NCBI RefSeq assembly: GCF_002896875.1
Contig: NZ_CP023278.1
Location: 992,001-1,056,000 of the forward strand
Source: Nostoc sp. CENA543
GTDB taxonomy: Bacteria; Cyanobacteriota; Cyanobacteriia; Cyanobacteriales; Nostocaceae
Reading direction: 5' to 3'
Length of the DNA stretch: 64,000 nt
A program made the position numbers and the translations under genes. The stretch's first letter is position 1. Each line of letters opens with the position of its first letter. Positions 51,212-61,900 of the stretch are shown piece by piece. A model generated the notes under the pieces. It worked only from the letters and a program-made list of their open reading frames with translations. It did not search any database and had not been told where the DNA came from.

Positions 51212-53737
51212 TCATAAACCGAGCAGTTCGTCTAGTGGGATGTTCCGTAAATCTGGGGGAATTACGGTTCTTAATACCGTAACTTTGTGACTTTCTTGTT
51301 GAGTAGCTCGATTGAGGGCGATCGCTTCTATGCGGATCTCTAAGCAGCCAAAGGGAATGTTTAAGGGAATCATGACTTCCATTCCCCCAGAGGAATTAGG
51401 TAGTAAATCTGTCAGTAAGTGAGGGCCATCCAGTAACCAGCGAGTTTGACAGTCTTCTACCCATAGCTTCACCACAACTTGTGGCGGAACTTTAGGTAAT
51501 TCCACTCTTACCCTCACGGAATTACCAGCAATCAACTCGCCTTCCGGTACGTGGAGTTTTGGAACTGGTAAAGGCTTAATCGGTTCATCACTCAAAGACG
51601 TAAAAATTGATAAACTCGCATTTGTGGGATTTTCGATGATAGAACTAGAGCCGTTACTGAAATTGACTACGTCTTCACTGAAAATATCATCAACTACAAT
51701 TTCCTGGTCTATCCAACTAACAGGTGTATTAATATCTACTGTCGGCTCCAACTGTGTCACAGGCACTAAATCTGTAGATTCTGGTTCATCTGCTGGATGC
51801 TCTATCTCTGGTACAGCTAAAGTATCTATCAAAGTCACTTCACTTACAGTATCCCCACTCATGAGCGAAATCTCAGTGGTGTCTTCCAAAATGTTGACAG
51901 GCGGCTCATCATGTACGCCTTCCTCATCCAGTACATCTTGATGGGAATATGGTAAATTCACAGGTTCGGGTAGGGAGTAACCCTGGCTTTGCATCCACTT
52001 TCTAATTAGAGGTGATGAATGAGCAATTGTGACTTCTGGTGCATGATCTCTAAAATCATCGCTGGTTTCTGATGTCAATACTGGTTCTGGCTCAGAATGA
52101 GGATCAGAGACTACTTCCTCTGTTGATAAGTTTTCCTCTGTATATTTAGTATTTTCATTAATATCTTCTTGAGTATTTTCTAGTATATTTAACTCTGCTG
52201 GTAGTAGATTATGAACTATTTGATGTTCAGGTATATCAGCAATTTCGTGATTTTCGGTGATGTTGGGAATAGGAGAAGATTGCAGGGGTTTAAGGTAGGG
52301 AAAACTACTGCCCATCAACCGCGATCGCCGACTTTTGATCACCAGTTGTTCCAAGTTAATGGGAGCAGGAATCGCGGAGACTGTAATTGCATCCTCAGTT
52401 AACTCAGGGGTTTCAGGAACAGATACTATTACTGTCTCCGTAACAGGCTGCGTTTGATCTACTGCGATCGCATTATTTGCTGGCTCAGGCAATTTGGGTA
52501 ACTGTAATCCCCGAACATCAGCGGTTTTTTTGGTAGATGTGGATGCAACTGACTGTGGTATGGGTGTATTTGGTAGTGGAGAAGTTACTAGAGATGGTTC
52601 TGTGGGTGACGATTTCACCAAATTGAACAGTTCCAAATCCAGGCTAATTGAGGGTTCAGGTGTAGGCGTGGGTGGTGTGCTAGCCTCAACGCTGGGTGAA
52701 GGAATGGTAACAGTCAGCAATTGAGTTACATCCGCCGTAATCGTGAAAGATTGGCTAGCTAGGAGAATTACCTGCCCACCATCTGTGAGAGAGCCATACA
52801 AACTAATATCAGCTAGTATCAGTTGTGATTCGCACTTAGCCGGGATATCAATCGCAGAACGTAAAGTCAAAGGTAGCAATTGATCAGCCAAAGATTGCCG
52901 GATTTGGGTCAAGATTTCTAAACTTTGGGGCGATCGCAATTCTGTCCTCAACTCCAAACCATAAAGACGATCTGGAAAAGCGTTTTGATTTGTTTGGTAA
53001 TTTTCTGCTACTTCCACACGCCCATGAATTGTGAGGACGTGTCCCCAACGAGTCACATAGGTTTCTCGATCTAAAGTCAGAGCCAAAGGACATTTCGGCT
53101 TTTCTAGAAGTAAATCATCACTTTTTACCTCTTCTGCTAACGGATCAGAAGTTGGTAATGCTAAATCAATCAAATTTTGTAAAATCTGCTCTGCTGTCTC
53201 ACCCTTTACCCAAACAGGGCTAACAGGTTCATCAATTAGCACTTCTTGTTCTACATTCGTCGCTAAAAGGGTGCTGGGGTTGGTAACAGTGATTTCTGTC
53301 AACCCATTCGTTTCTAAATTGATATTTGGTAAAGATTGCAGAGCATGAGGTGAATCTGGTACTGACGTAACGTTTGCGGCGTGGACTTCCTCAGACAATA
53401 CCTGTAAATAAACACCACATTCCCAGGATTGCCCCAACATATCTGACATCAAATCACCGAAACAGCGCAATTCCCAAATTCCTGGTTTGAGGTAAGTAAA
53501 AGGAATCACCGCCATTAAGCCATCGGCGTTAGTGCGTCGTAGTCGCTTCTGTACCCGTCGTTTAGGAGGTTTTTCCTGACGAGAAAAGAAAGTGACGCGC
53601 ACTTCCACATCCGTATTTGGCAGTTGTGATAGAGCCAAAACTCTATACCTACCTTCCAAAATATCCGTGCTTGGCGATTCTAGAGCTTGCCATGAGCGAT
53701 CGCCCTGTTTCTGAATCAGAAATTGCCAGTTTTCCAT
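51212..53737 (-). CDS. Large cyanobacterial protein of unknown function
   Basis: About 841 residues from ATG 53737 (MENWQFLIQKQGDRSW). No signal peptide. The N-terminal 120 residues look like an Ig-like beta sandwich (YRVLALSQLPNTDVEVRVTF, PGIWELRCFGDLMSDMLGQSWE); a second beta-rich domain is at about 225-340; the middle (350-720) is acidic, Pro/Thr/Ser-rich and probably disordered; the last 110 residues form another beta sandwich (LIAGNSVRVRVELPKVPPQVVVKLWV). I recognise no named family. Domain ends around a long linker suggest a scaffold or adhesin-like role, but it seems cytoplasmic. Confidence 0.65.
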   Translation of the reverse strand: MENWQFLIQKQGDRSWQALESPSTDILEGRYRVLALSQLPNTDVEVRVTFFSRQEKPPKRRVQKRLRRTNADGLMAVIPFTYLKPGIWELRCFGDLMSDMLGQSWECGVYLQVLSEEVHAANVTSVPDSPHALQSLPNINLETNGLTEITVTNPSTLLATNVEQEVLIDEPVSPVWVKGETAEQILQNLIDLALPTSDPLAEEVKSDDLLLEKPKCPLALTLDRETYVTRWGHVLTIHGRVEVAENYQTNQNAFPDRLYGLELRTELRSPQSLEILTQIRQSLADQLLPLTLRSAIDIPAKCESQLILADISLYGSLTDGGQVILLASQSFTITADVTQLLTVTIPSPSVEASTPPTPTPEPSISLDLELFNLVKSSPTEPSLVTSPLPNTPIPQSVASTSTKKTADVRGLQLPKLPEPANNAIAVDQTQPVTETVIVSVPETPELTEDAITVSAIPAPINLEQLVIKSRRSRLMGSSFPYLKPLQSSPIPNITENHEIADIPEHQIVHNLLPAELNILENTQEDINENTKYTEENLSTEEVVSDPHSEPEPVLTSETSDDFRDHAPEVTIAHSSPLIRKWMQSQGYSLPEPVNLPYSHQDVLDEEGVHDEPPVNILEDTTEISLMSGDTVSEVTLIDTLAVPEIEHPADEPESTDLVPVTQLEPTVDINTPVSWIDQEIVVDDIFSEDVVNFSNGSSSIIENPTNASLSIFTSLSDEPIKPLPVPKLHVPEGELIAGNSVRVRVELPKVPPQVVVKLWVEDCQTRWLLDGPHLLTDLLPNSSGGMEVMIPLNIPFGCLEIRIEAIALNRATQQESHKVTVLRTVIPPDLRNIPLDELLGL

Positions 53738-54033
53738 TGTGAGTGATGCCCAGACCAAAGAGCAGCTGAGAAATTTTTTGCATTATATTGCTAGCCAGTT
53801 TACCTCAGCAACTTTTAATTGCATCACTCATAATGTAATTTTTTGCTGTAGATAGTAATAGTATTGAGTTTGAATACTAAAAATTAATTCAAATATACTC
53901 AGTCATCAAAAGACAATAGTAAATTAATATGTATAAAATTAGGCTCAGATACATGAGCCAAATAAAAATGATCAGGATTGCTCAGATTTAGCCAATCCCG
54001 ATTTTTCCCAAAAGACAGCTTTAACTCACAGCA

Positions 54034-54279
54034 TCAAATAGCGTAGCGTTTTTGGTAGTAGGCTAATATTTGCTGTACACGTTGCCGACTTTCCTGATGA
54101 GAGTTTGCTGACCACGAAATGCACAAGCCTGCAATTTGACTTTGCTGGTAGTCAAATTGATCAGCAGACTGAGGAATTAAACTCACTTCTACTCCCGTAA
54201 CTTGACGAATATGAGCCGCTATCTCTCGATATACGGCTAATGGTAAACCAGCAAACTCTACTTTTTCTTGAGTCTCCAT
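54034..54279 (-). CDS. Small protein of unknown function
   Basis: An 81-residue soluble alpha/beta protein (PLAVYREIAAHIRQVTGVEVSLIPQ, then SHQESRQRVQQILAYYQKRY). It begins three bases after the PilP-like gene ends, so the two are likely co-transcribed. No family recognised. Confidence 0.68.
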   Translation of the reverse strand: METQEKVEFAGLPLAVYREIAAHIRQVTGVEVSLIPQSADQFDYQQSQIAGLCISWSANSHQESRQRVQQILAYYQKRYAI

Positions 54280-54282
54280 CCT

Positions 54283-55125
54283 CTACGAAGCTCCCACACT
54301 GACTGTATTTGAAGTAGGTGTGGTGAAAGAAACAGGATTTGTAGTTGATGATACTGTACCTGTTGGTGCTTCACCTACTGTTTTAGCTACCTCAATACCG
54401 TATTGTTCCAGAATTACAATCGGATTGGAACCTTCATTCATTTCAATTCGTTTTACCAAAACCCCATTCGCCAGTCTTTGTCCCGCTTCCACATAACGAC
54501 TTGCTATTTCATTGGGGATTTTGATGATGGCTTGGGGTACTTTACCAACAATCACAACTCCAGTCACCATCACCGCCCTAGCTAATTCAGGTTGGGCTTT
54601 TGGTGGTAGAACAGAAACTAAAGTGGAATTGGGAACTACCTGTGGCAGAACTTTCGGTAACACAGGAGTTAAGCTAGGTGGTTTAACAGCCCGTGCTAAT
54701 TTGTTTTGATTATTGGGCTGATTTTTGTTAGTCGCACTGCTGCTACCCTTTTGTGGCTTGACAGCATTAGGTAAAGGGGGTAGAGAAGGTACTGCTTTGG
54801 GAGTTGTGGTTTGGGAACTTTCAACAGGAGTTGCTTGCCCAACAATTTGAGCAAATGGGTCAATTCGCCCTTTAGAAAATACAACTATTCTTTCTGTGGC
54901 ATTCGTGGGTTGAATAAGATTAGAATTCCCAGCAGCTGGCTTTGTTTGTGGCTGACCGGGAACTACAGGATTATTAAAAGATTCAGCTGCTGGTGGAGAT
55001 TTAGCAACAGGAGCTGGTGCTGCACTCGGAGTTGGATTAACAGCTTGTGGTGTTTCTTCTGAAGCGCATCCTGCGATCGCTACAGTCATCATAGCTGCAA
55101 CTACAATTTTTGATTTTATGTCCAT
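54283..55125 (-). CDS. PilP/GspC-like lipoprotein
   Basis: A 280-residue lipoprotein (lipobox VAIAGC, Cys about residue 20) with a long Pro/Ala/Asn-rich linker containing FSKGRIDPFAQIVG. The C-terminal domain (AVMVTGVVIVGKVPQAIIKI, EAGQRLANGVLVKRIEMNEG and IVILEQYG) has the small beta-barrel pattern of PilP and type II secretion GspC HR domains, where the xDPF motif also occurs. I infer a role in a type IV pilus or secretion complex. It is downstream of sigF, whose Synechocystis homologue controls pilus genes. The match is by pattern only. Confidence 0.6.
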   Translation of the reverse strand: MDIKSKIVVAAMMTVAIAGCASEETPQAVNPTPSAAPAPVAKSPPAAESFNNPVVPGQPQTKPAAGNSNLIQPTNATERIVVFSKGRIDPFAQIVGQATPVESSQTTTPKAVPSLPPLPNAVKPQKGSSSATNKNQPNNQNKLARAVKPPSLTPVLPKVLPQVVPNSTLVSVLPPKAQPELARAVMVTGVVIVGKVPQAIIKIPNEIASRYVEAGQRLANGVLVKRIEMNEGSNPIVILEQYGIEVAKTVGEAPTGTVSSTTNPVSFTTPTSNTVSVGAS

Positions 55126-55278
55126 TAGCTGTTCTCAAACGCTATAGGAAAATTGATAAACACTAACTCTGCTGATATTTCAGACAAAGTATCGTTATCT
55201 TTATAACCTAACTTTTGGATTTTCAGGATTTTTTTTACATTATTTTCTCAGTGGAAATACTGTTTAATCCCACATAGA

Positions 55279-56055
55279 TTAATCATCAGCTGTACACATC
55301 AGATGCTTTAACAAATCCAGTCCTTTCTTGACTCTGCGAGAAACAGTAACTACGCTAATGCCTAGATGTTCTGCTACTTGTTTTTGTGTCAAATCATGGA
55401 GAAATACACACTCTAAAACTTCACGGGTGCGCTGTTCTAATTGAAACAAAGCTTGTTGAAGACGAATTTGATCTTCTTGTGCTAGTTGAAAACTACGGTA
55501 GTGATGATCAGGGACTAATTCCCCCAAACTAGTAGATCCTTCTTCACCATCTTGTACAGGAACATCTAAACTCAATGGCGCACGATTAACCCAAGCAAGT
55601 TTAATATCTTGCCATTCTTCTATGGAAATTTCCAATGCGTCCGCCAATTCCGCGTCAGTTGGTTGGCGATTGTACTTTACTCGTAAAGAACGGGAGATGC
55701 CTATGGCGCGTTGTTGTAATGCCAGGTACCGTCGAGGGATTCTAACTGTAACGCCTTTATCTCTGAGATAGTGTTGAATTTCACCACGAATATAGGGAAT
55801 GGCAAAGGAACTAAAAGCGTGACCTTTGCTGATTTCAAATCTTTCAATCGCCCGAATTAAACCCAAACAACCAACCTGAACCAAATCATCGTAATTTTCA
55901 CGACATTGGTTCATCCAATAGTGAGCTTCTTTTCTCACTAGCCCAAAATTTAGCTGCACCAGTTGATTGCGAACAGTTTCGGAGCGAGATAGCTGATATT
56001 CTCGCAACAACTGCCAAATTTCGCACTTCAGTTCATTGGTAGTTGAGGTAGGCAT
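55279..56055 (-). CDS. sigF: RNA polymerase sigma factor SigF (group 3)
   Basis: A 258-residue SigB/SigF/SigG-type sigma factor. Region 2 has LVQVGCLGLIRAIERFEISKG and FSSFAIPYIRGEIQHYLRDKG; region 3 RQPTDAELADALEISIEEW; region 4 ends with FLHDLTQKQVAEHLGISVVTVSRRVKKG. In Synechocystis SigF governs motility and type IV pili; in Anabaena homologues it is also linked to pili and stress. No anti-sigma gene is adjacent. Confidence 0.93.
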   Translation of the reverse strand: MPTSTTNELKCEIWQLLREYQLSRSETVRNQLVQLNFGLVRKEAHYWMNQCRENYDDLVQVGCLGLIRAIERFEISKGHAFSSFAIPYIRGEIQHYLRDKGVTVRIPRRYLALQQRAIGISRSLRVKYNRQPTDAELADALEISIEEWQDIKLAWVNRAPLSLDVPVQDGEEGSTSLGELVPDHHYRSFQLAQEDQIRLQQALFQLEQRTREVLECVFLHDLTQKQVAEHLGISVVTVSRRVKKGLDLLKHLMCTADD

Positions 56056-56260
56056 AACACCGCAGTGATTAATTTAATCAAGAGACAACCAGAACTCACT
56101 TTTAAATTTGTTTGTGATTGTGTGATATCAAAGCAAATGCCCTGCTATTGATGAGAGGACAAGTAAATAATTGTTGACGGATATTATTTTTTGAATGCAA
56201 TGAAATTAACAATCCAGCAAAATTAAAAGGAGTGAAAATTCTTTTGTTTTGAGAACTCAA

Positions 56261-56387
56261 AACTCAGAACTGACAATACTTGTGAGTAATAGATTCATCG
56301 CCTAGAAACTTTTTCTCCCATGACTTCTATAGCTACAAGCATGATGAGTTCTGAACGAGGTATTTTGAATTCTGAGTTTTTTTGTTT
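56261..56387 (+). other. Possible small RNA ending in a terminator-like stem
   Basis: AACTCAGAA (56261-56269) is complementary to TTCTGAGTT (56370-56378), followed by TTTTTTTGTTTTG. The arms enclose about 100 bases. It could be a transcript end read on the plus strand, antisense to the sigF leader. Confidence 0.35.
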
Positions 56388-57042
56388 TGTATATTGATTT
56401 GGCGTTTTCGATGTAGTTTGTTGCATCTACATACAGACAAAATATATAATTTTCGGTTACATTTAAAACCGAAATTGTACTTAATTTAGCTACTTAACAA
56501 TAATTGTGGCTCTTGCAGAGACTTGGGTAGTTACTGAAGTTTAATTCTCAGTAAGCTTACGAAAGTATTGCAGAGTTATTTATCTGAACTTTAAACTTAA
56601 AAATTTCCTGGCTCGTAAATCAACATAGTTATCAAGCTGAAGAGCAACATTTAAAGGGTATTATTGGGTACTTATAAAGGAGCCGTGGTCTTCAATCAGA
56701 TTAAGAAAACTTTACTTTTCTGTCTCTTTAGTTAAGATAGTTGTTGATCTTCAACGGTTCAGATAGCCCCAATAGAGTTGCGTAACAACTACTCATACCA
56801 ATTTTGGATTTTGGATTACAAGGCTGGATTCATGGCCTATTCCAGTTCGGTATCACAGAGGAAGAGTTCCAAGACTGACGGACGTATCACAATTGACGCT
56901 TGGTGCGTGACGCTATCAGTCTCATAACTATATTCAAATTCTTTCACAGCGTCACACACCCTACATAAAAAATATGCTATTTGCGTAAGTCCTAAGTTTA
57001 TTTTCTGAAAATTCCTAAGTTAACGATGTGAAGACCAACAAA

Positions 57043-57061
57043 AAAGGGCTATTCGCCCTTT
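57043..57061 (-). terminator. Intrinsic terminator downstream of psbO
   Basis: AAAGGGC-TATTC-GCCCTTT; read on the minus strand the stem is followed by TTTTTGTTGG. It lies 150 bases after the psbO stop. Confidence 0.78.
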
Positions 57062-57212
57062 AAAGGAAATATGAATTTTATGCTCATTTGGTCTGAAATC
57101 ACTTAACTAATGAACCCCTAATAAGTTAGGGGCATTAGTTAAACCTCTATGGGAGGGAAGCTAGACAAAATTTAGTCTTCAGTTTTGACAAGATTTGAGC
57201 AATCAAAAGCAT

Positions 57213-58046
57213 TTAGCTACGATTGGGTTCAACTCTGGCGTAAAACAGACCGCGAATTTTGACTTCCTTGGGTTCAGCAGAGCCTAAGTCGGTATCAGAT
57301 GGCTGTTCACTCTCGAAAGTACCAGCGATTTCACCACTAGAGCTATCCACTTTAGCTACTTGTAAGGAAATTTTACCTTTGAGAATTTCTGCACGCTTGA
57401 CGTTGGCGCGGGTTAATTCTTCATCATCAGCTTGTGCTGGTAAGGCAACGGCATTGTCATAGCCGGTGACGATACCACGACCTTTGGGGTCAAGGAAAGC
57501 AGCACCACGATAGGAAGGCACTTTAAAAGTTCCTTCAAAGTCTGTGGAAGTATTGACACTAGTTAAACCAGGTTGAGTTTGAGCAACTAGGTTTTTAATA
57601 GTGAATAGGAAGGGAACTCGCTCACCACCAGGTAATTGTACGGTAATGGCTTGGAAGTCAAGACCATCTTGTTCCACGAAGGTCAAGCTGTTATCAGTGT
57701 TGATTTTAAGCGCACCGGAAACTTGATCAATGGTGGAAGTGTATCTAGTCAACAATTTGCCAGCTACAAATTCTGCTGATTGACGTTTGTTAGCAGGCTC
57801 TTCTTTGACAAAGAAATTGGTAGGTTCTAAGCAGAGTTCTTTGATGGAGTAGGACTGGCTAGAATCCAAGGGAATTGAACCACGGCTGGTTTCTGCAAGT
57901 TGAGGGCATTTGTTAGCCAAGCCAGTGCCTCGAATTTGTTCGTAAGTCAGTATATCCCTACTGCTAGCAGCAGGCGCGTCACTACAAGCGGTGAGTAGCC
58001 CCAAGCATACAGCTAAGAATGCAGCAATTAAAGCTCGATACCTCAT
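57213..58046 (-). CDS. psbO: Photosystem II manganese-stabilising protein PsbO
   Basis: Lumenal 33-kDa extrinsic protein of the oxygen-evolving complex. ATG 58046 is preferred to the TTG six codons earlier. Family motifs: LTYEQIRGTGLANKCPQL, ELCLEPTNFFVKEEPANKR, LTFVEQDGLDFQAITVQLPGG, FLDPKGRGIVTGYDNAVALP, GEIAGTFESEQ. The two Cys of the conserved disulfide are present. The signal peptide ends LLTACSDAPAA, a lipobox, so this PsbO may be lipidated. Confidence 0.97.
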   Translation of the reverse strand: MRYRALIAAFLAVCLGLLTACSDAPAASSRDILTYEQIRGTGLANKCPQLAETSRGSIPLDSSQSYSIKELCLEPTNFFVKEEPANKRQSAEFVAGKLLTRYTSTIDQVSGALKINTDNSLTFVEQDGLDFQAITVQLPGGERVPFLFTIKNLVAQTQPGLTSVNTSTDFEGTFKVPSYRGAAFLDPKGRGIVTGYDNAVALPAQADDEELTRANVKRAEILKGKISLQVAKVDSSSGEIAGTFESEQPSDTDLGSAEPKEVKIRGLFYARVEPNRS

Positions 58047-58210
58047 GGTCAACCTCAATGTCAAAAATTAGTATCTAAAGGGTTTGGGTGCATGGGTGAA
58101 TACACCTTCAGATCGGGGCATAGTGCTTCAATGGCACGAAGATTGGCTTTAGCTTCGCGCGAGGCAAATGCTGTGGACATTTGCCATATCGCCCAAGTCG
58201 TTCTGTAATA

Positions 58211-58233
58211 TGTATGTATTACTATTACATACA
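58211..58233. promoter_or_regulatory. Perfect dyad TGTATGTA-N7-TACATACA upstream of psbO
   Basis: Eight-base arms with spacer TTACTAT, about 165 bases before the psbO ATG and about 200 before the gene at 58430. Spacing rules out the NtcA consensus GTA-N8-TAC. Candidate operator; regulator unknown. The rest of 58047-58429 shows no gene. Confidence 0.4.
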
Positions 58234-58429
58234 GCCCATTGCTTTATAAGTAAATCAGCCAGATCATACGATTTTTTTTAACTCAAAATCAAAGCACTCT
58301 GATCTCAAATAATTCGCTTGGATCGCATCTAGGTACGATAAAGTCCTTGTAAAACGTTACTGCTCACGGAATGAAAGCCAATAATCTTCGGTAAATTGAA
58401 GTAGATTTATTTGTAATGAAGAGGGTGGG

Positions 58430-58786
58430 ATGAGCAAAAACAGTAGTTCTGACTCAGAAGAATTATCCGCACAACTACAAAAAATTGCAATTGTGGTACA
58501 TGATGTGGCGCAAAGTTGTCAAGGAAATGTGACAGCTTTGTTGAAGTTGTTACGCCAACTGGAACAGTTGCATAGAGAAATTAGAGATAGTTCTTTTCAG
58601 GAGAGTTTACCGAACAACCGTCAGCAACTCTATGCACTGCTCAAGGATATTGAGTCAGAAGGTGGTTGGCCTTATATCGAACGGATGAGGCTGCAAGCCT
58701 TTTTACAAAATTTGTTACCGGAGGAGAATGATCACACGAGTGAATTAGAACCCTTTGATGAAGTCTTAGATAGCGATCGCCCCTGA
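58430..58786 (+). CDS. Small cyanobacterial protein of unknown function
   Basis: A 118-residue, mainly helical acidic protein (SAQLQKIAIVVHDVAQSCQG, ALLKLLRQLEQLHREIRD, GGWPYIERMRLQAFLQNLL). A GAGGGTGGG before the ATG can act as ribosome binding site. No family recognised; probably widespread in cyanobacteria. Confidence 0.68.
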   Translation: MSKNSSSDSEELSAQLQKIAIVVHDVAQSCQGNVTALLKLLRQLEQLHREIRDSSFQESLPNNRQQLYALLKDIESEGGWPYIERMRLQAFLQNLLPEENDHTSELEPFDEVLDSDRP

Positions 58787-58935
58787 TAAGCTGTTAAGCA
58801 TTTAATTTACACATTGAGGCCGCAGAGGGGCAGGTCTGTGCTGGGTGCAAGGGAGAGGGTTTACATCTTTTGCCAACATGAAAATGATGTAATTTAAATG
58901 ACGATTAGCTTATAAGCCCCGAAAATGATTAGCAT

Positions 58936-61900
58936 CTAGTAATTTTCGGGAACGCCATCACAAAGGGAGCGATCGCTAGGTGCGACGTTGTTGTTGTGTT
59001 TGAGATAATCATTGAGCCAATGACAACTACGAGATAGTAGATCATCCATATGCAAATTCCAGAGAATGATCGTATTGTCGTCACTAGCCGATGCTAATGT
59101 TTGACCATCGGGGCTAAAACTAACGCTTAAGACAGGGGATTGATGTCCGTTGAGGGTCTTAATTAATTTACCCTCACGGCTCCACAGCTTGACTGTACTA
59201 TCCCAATTAGCAGAAGCCAGAATTTCTCCATTGGGGCTAAAAGTAACGGCGTTGACGCTATCACCATATCCCTTCAATAAGGTCTGTAATAGCGTCCCAT
59301 CCCGTCGCCAGAGGCGGATTGTGTTGTCCCAACCAGCAGAAGCTAGTAATTGGTTATTTGGGCTAAAATTCACGCCTAAAACCCAACTGTCATGGGGGGC
59401 GAAAGTTTTGATGAAGGTGCCGTTGCGCTGCCAGAGTTTGACGGTTTTGTCATCGCTAGCAGAAGCTATCACCTGACCATCGGGACTAAAACTGACGCTG
59501 TTGATTCTGGCCTGATGTCCTTCTAGGGTTTTGAGTAAAATACCGTCACGAGTCCAAAGTTTGATGGTTTTGTCTCTACTAGCTGAAACTAACAACTCAC
59601 CATCGGGACTAAAATTCACACTGAGTATGCCGTCACTGTGTCCTAGCAGGGTTTTCCATAAGGTTCCATCACGCCGCCACAGCTTGACTGTGTTGTCATA
59701 ACTACCAGAAGCGATCATTTCCCCTTTGGGGTCAATGCTGACGCTATTGACTATGTCGGTGTGACCTACCAAAGTTTTGTAAATATTTGTTTCAGTTTGA
59801 CCATTCACTACTTCTCGCCGCCAGAGTTTGACAGTGCGATCGCGGCTACCAGAAGCCAACATTTGACCGTCAGGACTCCAAGCAACGCTCAAAACTCGCC
59901 CTTCGTGACCTCGAAGAACTGGTAAGGTTGGTGATTCCAGACTCCATAGTCTGACGCTTTTGTCATAGCTACTAGATGCTAGGGTTCTGTTATCCGGGCT
60001 AAAAGCGACACTAACAACCGCATCACTGTGACCTTTCAAGGTTTTGATGAGAGTTCCTGCCTGACTCCAAAGGTTGATGGTATTGTCATCGCTAGCGGAG
60101 GCTAGCTTTGTACTGTCACTGCTAAAACTTAGACTCCAGACTGTGCTGCTATGTTGGGTTAAAGTTTTATATGGCTGAATATCTTTAATCTCTTGATTGG
60201 CGCGCTCAATTTGCCAAAGTTTGATGGTTTCGTCTCGACTAGCTGAAGCTAATAGTTCACCATTAGGGCTAAAAACTACCACTGTTACGCCCGATTCATG
60301 GGCTGGTAAAGTTTTCACCAGACTACCATCTCTGCGCCAGATTTTCACTGTTTTATCCTCACTGGCTGAGGCCATGAATTGACTATCAGGGCTAAAACTC
60401 ACCCAATTAACTTTTTTGTTGTGTCCCTTGAGGGTTGTGACTAAGCTACCATCTCGTCGCCAGAGTTTGACAGTTTTGTCTTTACTAGCGGTAGCGATTA
60501 ACTCCCCATCAGGGCTGAAGGTGACGTTATACACCCAATCTCCCACATTGGATAAGGTAAGGGCAGGTGTGGGGTCAAATTGCTCTGTAATTGGGTCTTT
60601 GCGCCAGATGAGAACAGTTTTATCCAGGCTAGAAGAAGCTAGACTTTGACCATCTGGGCTAAAGCTCACACTAGTTACCGGACTGCTATGACCGACAAGA
60701 GTTTGGCGTAAAGTTCCATCTGGTTGCCATAATTTGACTGTTTGGTCGGTGCTACCCGATGCTAATAATTTGCCATCAGGGCTAAATGTCACGCCCCAGA
60801 CAATATCAGAGTGTCCTTCCAGGCGATTTAACTCTGTGACTCCATAGACTGCCTGTTGCAAGGCTGCGACAACGCGCATTTGAGTTTCTGGAAGAATACC
60901 TTGTGAATGTTTCAGTTTTCGCCAAGCCCGCATACTTTCTAGCAAAGCATCAAATTGCTGATTGGAAGTGTAAAGGGCTTCACTAGATGAGGCGATCGCA
61001 CTAATTTGCAAGTTGGTTTCACTACGTTCAGCGCGGATTGTTTGCAGTTCTGCGGTTCTTCTTTGGATATCCGCTTGCCACCACAGAGCAGCTATTGTAC
61101 TACCCATGACAGCTAACAACACCCCCGCAATCCGTGCTTCCCTTAACCGCCTTCGTAGAACCAAATTTAGCTGTTCTTGAGATACCTGTTGAGCGACTTC
61201 AGCTTGCTTTTTTTCAGATTTGACTTTTTCTAGTTCCGCTACTATGCCGTGATTATTTTTTTGGCGAATAGGTTCTACCAGATAATCATGTACTAATTGG
61301 TAGCGATCGCCTGTTTCGTCTCGCCAACGTAATACCAATCCAGAACCCACTAAAATTTCTAAGATTAATTCCCCAGAGGAATAAGTTTCTGTTGTTGGCT
61401 CACTATTATTTCTCAGGACTTTTGCCAAATCTATGTCAGTTTTGAGTGGACGTGTCCCTTTTTCATCTGTTAATTCAAATAATAATTGCCAACTTAAATT
61501 TTCATTCTCAGCACCGCAATCTTTAATAACTTCCTCTAACCACCGCCCCACTAATTTTTTTGAACCGCCACACAGGTTGTATTGTTGTAGGGTGGTAATA
61601 TTTTCTGTCTGTAATTGCGCGCCCACTATTTGCAGTTCAATGGGATGTACTTCTCCTGTCTCTCCTGCTAAATCTTGGACTAATTTGTTGATTAATTCAG
61701 CACTCATTTCATAATGAGAGTTTTGTCTGAAGCTGCAAATAATGCCCAAAGCATCTTCAATAGAAAAATTTCCTAAATAATAACGAATATCTTTGTCGAG
61801 GATATTTTTATTGATGACACCCAAGTCATATAATTTTTCCTCATTATTTTTGCTAAATCGCTCAAATTCCAATAAACAATGTATATAATCTTCTCTTAAA

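Larger units (their letters stand above)
56056..57212. other. Long AT-rich gap between sigF and psbO
   Basis: No credible protein gene in 1.16 kb. It holds a terminator-like hairpin at 56261-56387, the psbO terminator at 57043-57061, and low-complexity ATTTTGGATTTTGGATT near 56800. The sigF promoter must be in the first part. Confidence 0.5.

Noticed and set aside
58211-58233. NtcA binding site upstream of psbO
   Set aside because: Spacing between GTA and TAC is seven, not the eight bases of the NtcA consensus.
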